NCBI RefSeq assembly: GCF_024972775.1
Contig: NZ_CP092282.1
Coordinates: forward strand, 3,279,001 to 3,343,000
Origin: Dehalobacter sp. DCM
GTDB lineage: Bacteria > Bacillota > Desulfitobacteriia > Desulfitobacteriales > Syntrophobotulaceae
Reading direction: 5' to 3'
DNA: 64,000 nucleotides
Shown: piece after piece, positions 9,501 to 18,019 of the stretch
How the letters are laid out: each line of letters opens with the position of its first letter
Position numbering within the stretch: position 1 is the first letter of the stretch
Notes under the pieces: generated by a model
Databases searched by the model: none
The model's input: the letters and a program-made list of their open reading frames with translations, nothing else
What the model was told of the DNA's origin: nothing
Program-made: the position numbers and the translations under genes

Positions 9501-10326
9501 GGGATTCGCCCTTTATTTGACAACGCTGCTGCAGGTCTTTGCATAAGCCATATTCCTGCTCATACAGCGCCAGATATTTCTCAAGGCCTTGCGCGTTTTG
9601 TAAAAGGCTTAGCGCTCTTTCCATGTCCTCGATAAGCCCTTCGATTTCCATGGAGAAACTTCCTATAAGCAGCTCTCCCCACCGTGTTTGACTGAAATCG
9701 ACATTCTGAGGGAACTGAAACTGCGCAGTCATATCATCCAGCCATTTTTCAGGCCAGGGACTGCTTTGGATAAAATGGTAGAGCGACAGAACCATATCCT
9801 GTATTGCCTGATCGTCCTTATTTCTGCCGTAGGACTCCAAAAGTTCAAAGAACTCCTGATCCTGTTCCTCCTGGCTGTAGATATCCTCAAAAAGATCATT
9901 GACTGCTTCAAGTTTAAGGAGCAGTGACTCCGTCTCGTCTGCAATTCGAAATGAGGGATCGATCCGGAGACGGTGAAAGTTGCTGCGGATAACCTCTAAA
10001 CAGAAGGAATGAATGGTTGTGATACTGGCTTTATTAATCAATGTCAGCTGTTTTTGAATATTCCCGGGATCCGGAAGCCGCTCTAATAATGCCGCCATGG
10101 CTTCGGCAATCCTCTCCCGCATTTCAGCTGCCGCCGCATTGGTAAACGTCACAACCAGCAGCCTGTCAATATCGACGGGGGGCTCATGCTTGGTGATCTT
10201 ATGGATAATCCGTTCCACCAGGACCGCTGTCTTCCCTGCTCCGGCAGCCGCAGCCACAATCAGGTTACAGTCTCTGGCCGTAATGGCGTCCCATTGTTCA
10301 TTTGTCCACTTGCCGTGATCTCCCAT
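6466..10326 (-). CDS. addA: Helicase-nuclease AddAB, AddA subunit
   Basis: 1286 residues, the normal size of AddA. UvrD-type helicase with Walker A AAAGAGKTA at residues 26-34, LVDEYQDSN (motif II), VGDVKQSIYRFR and VMSIHKSKGLEFP-type motifs. The C-terminal RecB-family nuclease domain has GVIDCYF and LVDYKTD. AddAB processes double-strand ends and degrades linear foreign DNA. Its partner addB lies 39 kb away on the same strand (49134-52574). In most Firmicutes the two are adjacent in the order addB-addA, and the relative orientation here still fits that ancestral order. Confidence 0.95.
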   Translation of the reverse strand: MGDHGKWTNEQWDAITARDCNLIVAAAAGAGKTAVLVERIIHKITKHEPPVDIDRLLVVTFTNAAAAEMRERIAEAMAALLERLPDPGNIQKQLTLINKASITTIHSFCLEVIRSNFHRLRIDPSFRIADETESLLLKLEAVNDLFEDIYSQEEQDQEFFELLESYGRNKDDQAIQDMVLSLYHFIQSSPWPEKWLDDMTAQFQFPQNVDFSQTRWGELLIGSFSMEIEGLIEDMERALSLLQNAQGLEKYLALYEQEYGLCKDLQQRCQIKGESQWDNLVDTLKDLQFQRLPIPGKDADKAIQDTVKEIREEVKKKIKKQQQRAFSQNSAEIVADLAVIYPLMKCLARLVSDFMERYAAKKSAKSLVDFNDLEHFCLRILAEKSDDGEYRPSDTAKRYREHYAEILVDEYQDSNLVQEMIIKMISRSESEKPNVFMVGDVKQSIYRFRQAKPELFLEKYRGYLPEPGSLNRRICLYKNFRSRSEVIESVNYLFKQIMSVKVGELDYTDNEALNPGALYADNTEELLQAGGTVEFHLIQTETEENDDPDRITGNGDDEQETYENPTDPADSEDEPLDQAMLNAVQCEARFAVRRIQELMGLDLEGRATAVFDKESGCYRKINYRDIVILLRTTKNWSDVFTEEMTAAGIPVFADTGTGFFKSVEIQVVLSLLQIIDNPLQDIPLLAVLRSPLVSFSPDELAQLRLAKKTAPLYDALLVLAADANERENTPESVKEEGVKPAGETKAKASRFVDQLLKWRQMSRYLSVDRLIWLLYTETGYYGIVGAMPGGAQRQGNLRVLFERAKQYEETSFKGLFNFINFVDRLKTNQGDMGSAKILGENDNVVRIMSIHKSKGLEFPVVILAGCGKKFNLQDLNKSILYHQELGLGPDVSDPVLRVTYPSIPKYALREKIKIETLSEEMRILYVAMTRAREKLIISGTIGNIAGTCAKWQKAALKTGDTLSPYDMIKGERYLDWFGPALLRHRNAYSALQPFMAYSADVPAHRLSDDSSLWVIRLWSKYELTGLTAEQAQDENEFRHWLSSLSDVDEEEKPINADIHRRLGWQYPYIQSTRMSPKVTVTELKRRFEAEQTLETDAWKQPLIRKPMFLEAKKGLNAAEAGTVMHFVMQHLDLQQENIEGQIAGMIKKDLLTVEQAESIDPMKIKMFRMSSLGVRMRAARVIKREVRFNMEIPCSDMYPDLAVGIDPKDTILLQGVIDCYFEEDDGIVLVDYKTDHIPEGGSLILLERYRRQLDYYARALEMLTGKKVKEKYLYLFGNGDVLQSLQ

Positions 10327-10562
10327 GATGTTACCATCCTATGTTATTAGTATAAAACGTCTGCACCGTCCATGCTGTCCGCTGGATGTGTCATTGTCAT
10401 TGTCTTTGTACTGTCATTTGCACCGTTATACCGGTATATTCTTGATTCGTCCCGTTCTCTCCTTCCATCGGCGGTGCTCTTTTGAAAAGAATCTTGTCCC
10501 GGGATAATTTTGCACGACATAAGCCAGACTAATTAACAAAAAGAGTCGAGGTGGTAGCTTGT

Positions 10563-11267
10563 ATGCAATCTGTTCCTCATCCGCTGTCTAAGAAAATATT
10601 GATTCTCATGATTGTTTTCATGGTGGGAATGAGCACATTCAGTAATTCTGCCGATGCAGCGCTTGGAGACCGCAACCTTTCTCGCGGCTCACGCGGACCG
10701 GAGGTTAGTGAGCTTCAGAAAAGACTTTCCATGCTGGGGTATGTCGTCGGAAGAATTGATGGTATATATGGAGCTCAAACCGAGGCCAGAGTGCGTTTAT
10801 TTCAGAAAGAACACGGTCTGCGGGTTGATGGCATTGCCGGCACCCGTACAATCCGCGAACTGAAACGCTTAACCGGAGAGAGTGTCACTGGCGGCGGCAC
10901 GGCAATCGGTTATAAGAATTCAGATATCAATCTTCTGGCTCATTTAGTCAGTGCCGAAGCGAAAGGAGAGCCTTATCGCGGCCAAATCGCCGTTGCGGCT
11001 GTTGTTCTGAATCGTGTTAAAAGCTCTTCTTTTCCGAATACAATCCCAGGGGTCATTTATCAGCCCGGCGCATTTTCTCCGGTTTCCGACGGTACCCTTT
11101 GGAGTGAACCCGTTTCTTCCGCCTATGATGCTGTCTATGAAGCCTTAAACGGCACAGATCCAGCCTATGGCGCCTTGTTCTTTTTCAACCCGGCCAAAAC
11201 AAGCAACAGGTACATCTGGTCCAGACCTCAGATTATACAAATCGGCAAACACATTTTCTGCCGTTAG
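10563..11267 (+). CDS. sleB: Spore cortex-lytic enzyme SleB-type hydrolase
   Basis: Signal peptide, then a peptidoglycan-binding repeat (SRGPEVSELQKRLSMLGY...DGIYGAQTEARVRLFQ), then the SleB/CwlJ Hydrolase_2 domain (HLVSAEAKGEPYRGQIAVAAVVLNR, a conserved catalytic Glu). Acts as a lytic transglycosylase on spore cortex during germination. The ATG at 10563 has GAGGTGG eight bases upstream; a GTG at 10551 lies inside that site. It is followed closely by ypeB, its usual partner. Confidence 0.9.
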   Translation: MQSVPHPLSKKILILMIVFMVGMSTFSNSADAALGDRNLSRGSRGPEVSELQKRLSMLGYVVGRIDGIYGAQTEARVRLFQKEHGLRVDGIAGTRTIRELKRLTGESVTGGGTAIGYKNSDINLLAHLVSAEAKGEPYRGQIAVAAVVLNRVKSSSFPNTIPGVIYQPGAFSPVSDGTLWSEPVSSAYDAVYEALNGTDPAYGALFFFNPAKTSNRYIWSRPQIIQIGKHIFCR

Positions 11268-11277
11268 GAGGAACACG

Positions 11278-12645
11278 ATGATAAAGAAATTCGGATTATG
11301 GGCTTTATCTGCTGCCCTTGTTCTGTCGCTGGTCTGGGGCGTTAATCAATATCAACGGGCCGAGGGATTGGAACTAACGGCGGAAAACCAATACCAAAGT
11401 TCCTTTGCGGATCTGGTTACGCATCTTGATGGTTTAGAAACCTCTATGGCCAAAAGCAGAGCTGCCGGGACACCGACACAACAAGTACTTCATCTCAGCC
11501 AGTCCTGGCAGCAAAGTGAAACCGCCGTCAAGGATCTGTCCCAGCTTCCCACAGATCACTATGGGTTGAATTATGTCGATCAATTCTTGAATCAAATCGC
11601 TGAATACACCCACCTCACTACCCAGCAAATCGCTAAAGGTCAGGCGCTCAGTTCAGATCAGGATCAAACACTAAAAAATATGCATGAGCGTCTAATTGCC
11701 GTGAACCGGACGGTGCAGGAATTAAATGTTAGACTACGGACCGAAAGTATTCCCTGGCAGAGCAAAAACAGCCAAAATGCCAACGGGGCTGATGAAACGA
11801 CTTCACCCGCTGCAGCCATCGGTGAAGAGGGTACGACAGCAAATCCCGATTCCGTCAGTTCGGGGCTTGAACAGCTCGATGCCAGCCTTCAGAAATACCC
11901 TCCCTATTCTTATGAAGGTCAGACCGATACCCATTTGGTAGCCGAACCACTCGGTCTTCCGGAAAAAACAGTGACTGAAGCTGAAGCCAAAGCTGCTGCG
12001 GCAGATTTTCTAAAAACGCTGGGGTATCCGGATGCGGCACCTGAATTTGTTGGGCCCTCCAACGGAACGTTCAATGTCTATGTATTTAAATCTGGAAGCA
12101 CGACGGTGGATGTCGCGAAGAAAGGCGCAGTCATCACTTATTTCCGGGATGACAGAGAGATCGGCGAGCAGCAATATTCACCCGAGCAGACAGCCGCACG
12201 AACCCGACGTACTTTAAAAGCACTGGGTTGGGAAAACTTTGTTCAGACCTCGGTAAGCGATGCCGGCAGCACGATCCAGCTGGATGCCGTCGCCGAAGAA
12301 CAAAATGTGCGCATCTATCCTGACAAAATCCGTCTCATTGTGGCCAAGGATAACGGTAAAATCACCAGCTATGATGCTACCTCCTATTGGCTGTTCCACC
12401 AACAGCGCACCCTTCTGCCAAAAATATCGCTCGCTCAAGCCAAAACCCGCCTGCGGATAGATGTCTCTATTGAAGAATCCCGATTGGCGGTAATCTCCCT
12501 GCCGGGCTGGCCTGAAGCCTTATGTTATGAATTTCGGATACAGCGCGATAATGAGGAATATCTGATTTATATCAATGCCGTCAACGGCAACGAGGAAAAA
12601 ATCCAACGCATTATTCGAACCCCGCGGGGCGAATACTTAGAATAG
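11278..12645 (+). CDS. ypeB: Germination protein YpeB
   Basis: Membrane-anchored spore protein needed to localise and stabilise SleB. One N-terminal transmembrane helix (LWALSAALVLSLVWGV), a mainly helical middle, and repeated C-terminal PepSY-like segments (around 250-320, 330-400 and 405-450). The ATG at 11278 follows TTAGGAGGAACACG. The frame is open further upstream inside sleB, but that is not a start. It forms a two-gene operon with sleB, ending at a strong terminator. Confidence 0.9.
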   Translation: MIKKFGLWALSAALVLSLVWGVNQYQRAEGLELTAENQYQSSFADLVTHLDGLETSMAKSRAAGTPTQQVLHLSQSWQQSETAVKDLSQLPTDHYGLNYVDQFLNQIAEYTHLTTQQIAKGQALSSDQDQTLKNMHERLIAVNRTVQELNVRLRTESIPWQSKNSQNANGADETTSPAAAIGEEGTTANPDSVSSGLEQLDASLQKYPPYSYEGQTDTHLVAEPLGLPEKTVTEAEAKAAAADFLKTLGYPDAAPEFVGPSNGTFNVYVFKSGSTTVDVAKKGAVITYFRDDREIGEQQYSPEQTAARTRRTLKALGWENFVQTSVSDAGSTIQLDAVAEEQNVRIYPDKIRLIVAKDNGKITSYDATSYWLFHQQRTLLPKISLAQAKTRLRIDVSIEESRLAVISLPGWPEALCYEFRIQRDNEEYLIYINAVNGNEEKIQRIIRTPRGEYLE

Positions 12646-12721
12646 CACCTATTCAACCCATACCCTAATTAAAGTAATAAGAGCCACAATTATACTTAAT
12701 CTTTTTCATCACCATTTTTAC

Positions 12722-12745
12722 AGAGTCATATGACTCTATTTTTTT
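12722..12745 (+). terminator. Rho-independent terminator after sleB-ypeB
   Basis: AGAGTCA-TA-TGACTCT stem followed by ATTTTTTT, 77 bp after the ypeB stop. Confidence 0.85.
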
Positions 12746-12899
12746 GCACCTAAACACTTTATTCATGAATTATCCATGTTATCTATTTTTCGTAGCCTAT
12801 TCTTACCGATGATGGACTGATTATCTGTCTGCCAATTCTGTAAGGTATCTATAGTGATGAAATACGCGGTCATTTCGCAACTCATCATCGCTGTTGTTT

Positions 12900-12929
12900 T
12901 TATGAAAATTATATTAGAATTAGTATAAT
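12900..12929 (+). promoter_or_regulatory. Candidate SigA promoter for the KAS III gene
   Basis: TTATGA, 18 bp, TATAAT. An ATG at 12928 overlaps the -10 box, which argues that translation starts downstream at the TTG at 12961. Confidence 0.45.
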
Positions 12930-12960
12930 GTACTTTTTTAATAAGAAAGGTGTGACTGGT

Positions 12961-13965
12961 TTGGGGGCAAGAATTACTGCTATTGGAACTTACGTACCTG
13001 AACGGATATTGAGCAATTTCGACCTGGAAAGTATGGTCGATACGAGTAATGAGTGGATAATAAAAAGAACAGGTATCCATGAGCGAAGAATCAGTAGACC
13101 GGATGAATTTACCAGTGATTTATGTGTCGCTGCTGTTAATAATTTAGTGTATCGATACAATAAAGATTTATCCGATGTTGATATGATTATTGTAGCCACA
13201 AGTACGCCGGATTTCCCCTTCCCCTCTGTAGCAAGTCTTATCCAAAATCGTTTGAATATACCCCAAGCAGGTTGCATTGACCTAAGTGCAGCCTGCGCCG
13301 GATTTGTGTATACATTGCACACGGCCCACTGCTATATTAAATCAGGACTTCATAAGAAAATATTAGTGCTAGGAGCGGATACACTCTCAAAAATTACCGA
13401 TTACTCTGATCGAAACACCTGTATTCTATTTGGAGATGGCGCTGGTGCCGTGTTAGTTGAAACGGATGACCAAGTGGATAACTTTATTGCATTCCACCTT
13501 GGAAGTGACGGCAGTGGGGCCAAACATGTATACCGTACGGGATTAGCGAACAAAATCGATGGCACGGCGTTAACGGATACGCCATATCTCGTCCAGAATG
13601 GCAGAGAAGTTTTTAAATGGGTAGTAAAAAATATTCCGGGTTGTATTAATGAGCTTATGGACAAAGCCCATTCCAATCTGGATAAAGTGGATTGGTTTAT
13701 CCCTCATAGTGCTAACTTGCGACTAATTGAACCGATCTGTGAAAAATTAGAATATCCGATGGAAAAAACGCTCCATAGTTTAGTCTATTTTGGAAACACC
13801 TCTTCGGCATCAATCCCACTCGCTTTTGATCTTGGAATCCGTGAGGGAAAAGTGAAAAAGAGAGACCGCGTGCTTCTGTATGGCTTTGGATCGGGTTTAG
13901 TTCATGCGGGGCAGCTTTTGGAAGTAGATTTGGACCAGCCAGTAAATTATTCTGACCCATTGTGA
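12961..13965 (+). CDS. 3-oxoacyl-ACP synthase III family (FabH-like)
   Basis: Thiolase-fold KAS III of about 334 residues. The catalytic triad is visible: Cys in DLSAACAGF, His in FIPHSANLR, Asn in VYFGNTSSAS. Such enzymes condense acetyl- or acyl-CoA with malonyl-ACP. As a single gene away from fab genes, it may be a specialised paralogue rather than the housekeeping FabH. The TTG at 12961 has AAGAAAGGTG upstream and gives the normal N-terminus (GARITAIGTYVPE). Confidence 0.82.
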   Translation: MGARITAIGTYVPERILSNFDLESMVDTSNEWIIKRTGIHERRISRPDEFTSDLCVAAVNNLVYRYNKDLSDVDMIIVATSTPDFPFPSVASLIQNRLNIPQAGCIDLSAACAGFVYTLHTAHCYIKSGLHKKILVLGADTLSKITDYSDRNTCILFGDGAGAVLVETDDQVDNFIAFHLGSDGSGAKHVYRTGLANKIDGTALTDTPYLVQNGREVFKWVVKNIPGCINELMDKAHSNLDKVDWFIPHSANLRLIEPICEKLEYPMEKTLHSLVYFGNTSSASIPLAFDLGIREGKVKKRDRVLLYGFGSGLVHAGQLLEVDLDQPVNYSDPL

Positions 13966-13993
13966 TGATAACTTGAAGTCATGAACTTGAAAG

Positions 13994-14617
13994 TCACACC
14001 CTTTTTTCCAGTGTTATATAAACTTGACTGAAGATTGGCAAACCATTGTCCCACCATTTCAAAAAATAATCTTCCGCCATTGTTCTGTTCCCCGGTAATT
14101 CTGCGTTTTCATCCCTTTCTCTACCGGAGTCAAAGAAATACATCTCTTTTAGACCGTTGTCATACCCTACCAACGTCATATAATGCTGCCAGAATAGTCC
14201 ATTGCCAACGATCACAATCACTGGGGTGTTTTCTTGCACGAGTTTTGTCTTTAATGAATTTATATCACCTTTAAAAATAGCCGCTTCAAATCCGTGTGAT
14301 TCTATATAAGTAATGACACCCTTTGGCAAAACATATCCGGAAATAGGTATTTTATATGAAATTCTATTGTAAACCTCTTGACCCTCGGCACGTTGACCGA
14401 CGTTTCGTAATACGAACGCAGTAGAAAAGGCGGCGCACTGGTTTTTTCCTTGATGCTCAAATGCCGAATTAATCGGAATTTCATACTTATCCGGAAGATT
14501 AACTGAAACGGTCTCGCTCGTAGGAAAAGGCGATAAAACATAGATTGACCCCACCAGGAGAAAGCATATTATCACAGTCAATAGCACCCATTTTATCTTA
14601 ATTCTAATTGACCTCAT
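13994..14617 (-). CDS. C39-like papain-fold peptidase, membrane anchored
   Basis: 207 residues with an N-terminal hydrophobic anchor. A Peptidase_C39-type domain follows: HQGKNQCAAFSTAFVLRNVG carries the candidate catalytic Cys, and FWQHYMTLVGYDN the His. The protein is probably exported and anchored outside. No bacteriocin exporter gene is adjacent, so a maturation role is not supported. It is convergent with the KAS III gene. Confidence 0.65.
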   Translation of the reverse strand: MRSIRIKIKWVLLTVIICFLLVGSIYVLSPFPTSETVSVNLPDKYEIPINSAFEHQGKNQCAAFSTAFVLRNVGQRAEGQEVYNRISYKIPISGYVLPKGVITYIESHGFEAAIFKGDINSLKTKLVQENTPVIVIVGNGLFWQHYMTLVGYDNGLKEMYFFDSGRERDENAELPGNRTMAEDYFLKWWDNGLPIFSQVYITLEKRV

Positions 14618-14710
14618 CTTAGCCTCCGAAATTGTGCTTTGTTATAAGATGTAAGAATAGAATAACAATAATTACAAAAACTATATCCATAAAAATCTAA
14701 GGAGATAAAA

Positions 14711-15175
14711 ATGGACAGAACAACTCGTGGACTACTAGCTGGAATAATTGCTGGTATTGCAATGAATGTCTGGAATCTATTTGATTATTATGTTTTCCAT
14801 ATAACAAAAATTAGGTTTCTAGACTGGTTATGGGTTCTATTAACATTGGATAAGCCAGAAAACTCTCTTCAAAGTGTTATTGCCCTTATAATCCAAATAA
14901 TTATATGGGATGGGTTTCTTGGTGTAGTTTTTGCTCATCTGCTTGTTATGATCACCTCTCAAGGTATTGTTTACAAGTCAACAATATATGGTTTACTTTT
15001 GTGGTTTTCATTTAAAGTTGCCGTGAATTTTTATCGGATTCCAGTCTTATCTGGTATACAACCTTTTCCTGGGGCTCTTTCAAATTTATTGGCGGTGATT
15101 TTATGGGGAATTATTTTAGGATTAATCCTTAAAATATTTGAAAAAAGCAACAAAGGAATCGGAATTATTACATAA
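14711..15175 (+). CDS. Conserved membrane protein, unknown function
   Basis: 154 residues with about four hydrophobic helices starting with RGLLAGIIAGIAMNVWNLFDYY. The ATG follows AAGGAGATAAAA. No catalytic motif is visible and I do not recognise the family. The roughly 190 bp after it hold no evident gene. Confidence 0.6.
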   Translation: MDRTTRGLLAGIIAGIAMNVWNLFDYYVFHITKIRFLDWLWVLLTLDKPENSLQSVIALIIQIIIWDGFLGVVFAHLLVMITSQGIVYKSTIYGLLLWFSFKVAVNFYRIPVLSGIQPFPGALSNLLAVILWGIILGLILKIFEKSNKGIGIIT

Positions 15176-15373
15176 AGACCCTTGAAGAGTAATTGTCCAA
15201 TGTCATTCCAATAAGATCTTCTGTCTATTATTAAAAAAGAACGCATAACTTGAAAATGTTCTGTTTCTTCGAAGCTTACCTTATAAAATCCTTTTCTAAT
15301 TTGGTATATCAACGCATCAGTCTATCCTATTATTTTCAAATACCCAGTATACTCAATATTTTTAGTTGTTTAG

Positions 15374-15931
15374 TTATTTCAATAACCATGCCATGTTTTG
15401 TCCTAAATTCTTCATATTGCGAACACCCTCATCATCATTAAGAACCTCGCCTATGTCTTTTCCGTATACAATATTCCAGTATGTAGAACCCGCAACTATA
15501 ACTTCTTTATTTAACAAAAAATGGTTCATCGTATCAACTGCTATCATTCCACCTCCTCTTCGTACAGCAGAAACTGATGCACCAACTTTATATTTAAGCA
15601 TTTCCGGGTTAGTAGCAACAACTACACCAGCTCTTTCTAAAAATGCTTTCATTTTTGCTGAAACATCCGCAGAATATACAGGAGAGCCTAACAGAATACC
15701 ATCAGATGTAGCTAATTTTTCAAAGCATTCAAAGAAAAAATCATTTTTTAAAATACAGTTTTCGTTTCCTCTACAAGCAAAGCATCCTTTACAAGGAGCA
15801 ATTTCTTTATCGCAGAATTGGATTAATTCCGTTTCAATTTCCTGTTTTTCCAATTCTTTAAAGACGATTCTCATAATAATAGAGGTATTCCCGTCTTTTC
15901 TTGCACTTCCGTTAATTCCAATTACTTTCAT
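15374..15931 (-). CDS. NADPH-dependent FMN reductase / flavodoxin-family protein
   Basis: Flavodoxin-fold reductase. GINGSARKDGNTS is the FMN phosphate loop, PCKGCFACRGNENC a Cys-rich segment seen in iron-sulfur flavoprotein-like members, and GSPVYSADVSAKMKAFLERAG the second flavin contact. Probably a cytosolic FMN enzyme transferring electrons to an unknown acceptor. The ATG at 15931 has GGAAG upstream; a further ATG at 15946 has no ribosome site. Confidence 0.8.
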   Translation of the reverse strand: MKVIGINGSARKDGNTSIIMRIVFKELEKQEIETELIQFCDKEIAPCKGCFACRGNENCILKNDFFFECFEKLATSDGILLGSPVYSADVSAKMKAFLERAGVVVATNPEMLKYKVGASVSAVRRGGGMIAVDTMNHFLLNKEVIVAGSTYWNIVYGKDIGEVLNDDEGVRNMKNLGQNMAWLLK

Positions 15932-16029
15932 GTCTTTAACTTCCATTTAAAATGTATCAATTACAAATACTAAGAACTTTGTGTGTTATGGTAGTCAAAG
16001 GCTCTGACTTATAAGAAAACCTTGGGCAT

Positions 16030-16296
16030 TTATGAATCTTCCCAAGGCTGCGGTTTCATATTATTCAAATCTCTGGCTGCATGAATTATTGCTAATATTA
16101 AAATTGACTCATTACCTAATTTGTATATTAAGCGATAATTATAAAACACAATCTCACGAATACTGTCATCATCAACTTCAGGAACCTTACGTTCTAAATT
16201 TGTTGAAAGCTTTTCGATCATCTCAATTATTCGACTTGTAAATTCTATAGCATAGTATATTTATAATTTTGATTGCTGCTTCTTTTGCTTGACTCA
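16030..16296 (-). pseudogene. Deletion-fused toxin-antitoxin remnant (RelE/ParE type)
   Basis: The 3' part encodes the C-terminal half of a ParE/RelE-family toxin (VPEVDDDSIREIVFYNYRLI...LAIIHAARDL). The 5' part, from ATG 16296 behind AGAGGTG, encodes an antitoxin-like start (MSQAKEAAIKIINIL) that shifts frame and stops. The toxin frame is open upstream (EFTSRIIEMIEKL) but has no N-terminal half. The simplest reading is one deletion joining antitoxin start to toxin end. No intact toxin is expected. Confidence 0.6.
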
Positions 16297-16377
16297 TTGA
16301 ATTCACCTCTTTCAAATCCTATCAAGTATATCACCCAAAGGCGACTATCTACATAATATCTCCAAAAAATGTCATGC

Positions 16378-16499
16378 AGTAGAGCTTTCGCCTTACTGTT
16401 GCTAGTTTCGGCGCAGCACGCGATATGGGTGGTTGGCTAAGACTTTACCCAGCAAGGACTTTCACCTTGCAAGAAGTACCAAGCTTTGCTTGGGCGCAC
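16378..16499 (-). other. Possible 5' fragment of a group II intron
   Basis: Reading leftward from 16499 the sequence starts GTGCGCCCAAG, followed by paired blocks (CAAGC/GCTTG; GCAAGG-TGAAAGT-CCTTGC) and GCCAACCACCC, then a purine-rich AGTAAGGCGAAAGC. A GTGCG start and GGTGAAAGTCC are typical of bacterial group II intron domain I. It abuts the R' core of the last attC. No reverse transcriptase or 3' end is visible here, so only a fragment could remain. Confidence 0.4.
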
Positions 16500-16572
16500 T
16501 AACGGTTCGCGTATTGCCGAAGCATTCCAATAACATTTATCTTTACTATGTTTTGGCAATACGCTGTTGTAC
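16497..16572 (-). repeat. attC 1 (distal end; IS91-remnant cassette)
   Basis: Core CACTAAC ... GTTGTAC with inner arms GTATTGCCGAAG and TTTTGGCAATAC. Its left neighbour is the intron-like fragment rather than a normal cassette end, so this marks the array boundary. Confidence 0.75.
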
Positions 16573-16676
16573 TAAACCGCTGCGCGGTGGCTTTAGGAAA
16601 AACAACCTAATTTAATATGAGTCATGATATCATCTTTTCAAGCTCTCACTATTAACTTTGAAAGGATGATTTTTTC

Positions 16677-17628
16677 ATGACTCAAAACCGTTATACCTTA
16701 TCTTACCATTTTTTGCAAATGAAATCTGAAATGGAACTTCGCGGGTTCTCTCCTCAGAAATCTGCTGCCTGTGGGCTATTTCCATGTGGTTTTCATCATC
16801 CCGCATGAACTGAGTCCCCTTCTACTCTACAACCAAAAGCTGCTTTATTCTCTTTTACTTCAAGCAGCCGGTCATACTCTGACCGAACTGGCGAGAGATC
16901 CTAAGTATCTTGGCGCTGCCATTGGTCTTACTTCGGTTTTGCATACCTGGGGCCGGAATTTATCCTTTCATCCTCATGTCCATGCGATTGTCCCAGGAGG
17001 CGGACTTTCGAATGACGGTCTTCGCTTTGTCCGCTCCCGCAAAAAGTTTTTTATTCCGGTTAAGGTTGTTTCCAATAAGTTCAGGGGTAAGTTTCTATAT
17101 TTTTTGAAACAAGCCTTTGCCCACGGTAAACTGAAGTTCTTACATGAGGCCGCTTCGCTTGCCACACCAAGTCATTTCTCTTCTCTTGTGGATACTCTTT
17201 ATGCGAAAAAATGGGTTGTCTTTTGTAAGAAACCGTTTAAGTCTCCGGAGCATGTTGTTCGCTATCTTGGCCGTTATACACACCGGGTGGCCATCAGCAA
17301 TTCCAGGATCACCGGTTTTAACGGCAGATCGGTTAGTTTTTCCTGGAAGGACTATAAAGATAAGGCGAAATCCAAGGTGATGACTCTTAATGTCGCCGAG
17401 TTTACCCGGAGGTTTCTCCAACATGTACTTCCCGACGGGTTTGTGAAGATCCGGCATTATGGGCTTCTCTCCAGCCGGAATATTGGTACGAAACTGCTTC
17501 GCTGCCGTCGGCTGGTGAGTTGTAAGATGCCGGCCTTTTTCCTCCGACCAAAAGTCCGGTATTGTCCTTGCTGCGGCAGTTCTAATGTGAATTTTGGCTG
17601 GCAGTGCTTTCCTTCTGCCGTCACTTGA
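16677..17628 (+). pseudogene. IS91-family transposase remnant
   Basis: Residues from LLPVGYFHVVFIIPHEL to WQCFPSAVT match the catalytic half of IS91-type Y-transposases: HPHVHAIVPGGGLS carries the HUH-like motif, then VRYLGRYTHRVAISN, and a C-terminal CPCCGS. The N-terminal zinc-finger part is missing. A short start (ATG 16677) joins after a deletion in a different frame. It lies opposite to all cassette genes, inside a unit bounded by attC cores whose arms match (GTACTAAACCG / CGGTTTAGTAC), so the remnant travelled or sits as a cassette. Confidence 0.75.
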
Positions 17629-17822
17629 GTCTTTTTCAATTGCATCGTTTTTGCAACGCCCACTTTGGGGAGGGGGAAGGTATGTCCTTTTTGAAGTTGA
17701 TTCCGGTTATTCTTGAGTTTTTCCCGGCTCTATGTTTGAGACTTGCCCCTATTTTTATCTTTCAGCTCGGGTTTGAAAAGATTGAATTCCCATAGCTCTC
17801 TCTTCCGTCGGCAGACGGTTTA

Positions 17823-17946
17823 GTACAACACACGATTCATGATGTTCAGGTTTTTTGTATAGCGATTTTTCCTCATTTAACGCCATTGACTTTATGTCTT
17901 GGCTTTTTTCTTTGTACTGAACATCATAAATCGCTTACTGTTCTAC
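17823..17946 (-). repeat. attC 2 (long form)
   Basis: Core GTACAAC ... GTTCTAC; 124 bp with long arms GATTCATGATGTTCAG / CTGAACATCATAAATC and an internal spacer, unlike the 69-78 bp sites elsewhere. It ends the cassette of the 18020-18811 gene. Confidence 0.75.
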
Positions 17947-18019
17947 GAAGTGGAAAGCCCCGTAATTCAGAAGGCGCCACGGATGGCGACTCCCCCAGAA
18001 ATTATCCTAATTGGACTAA

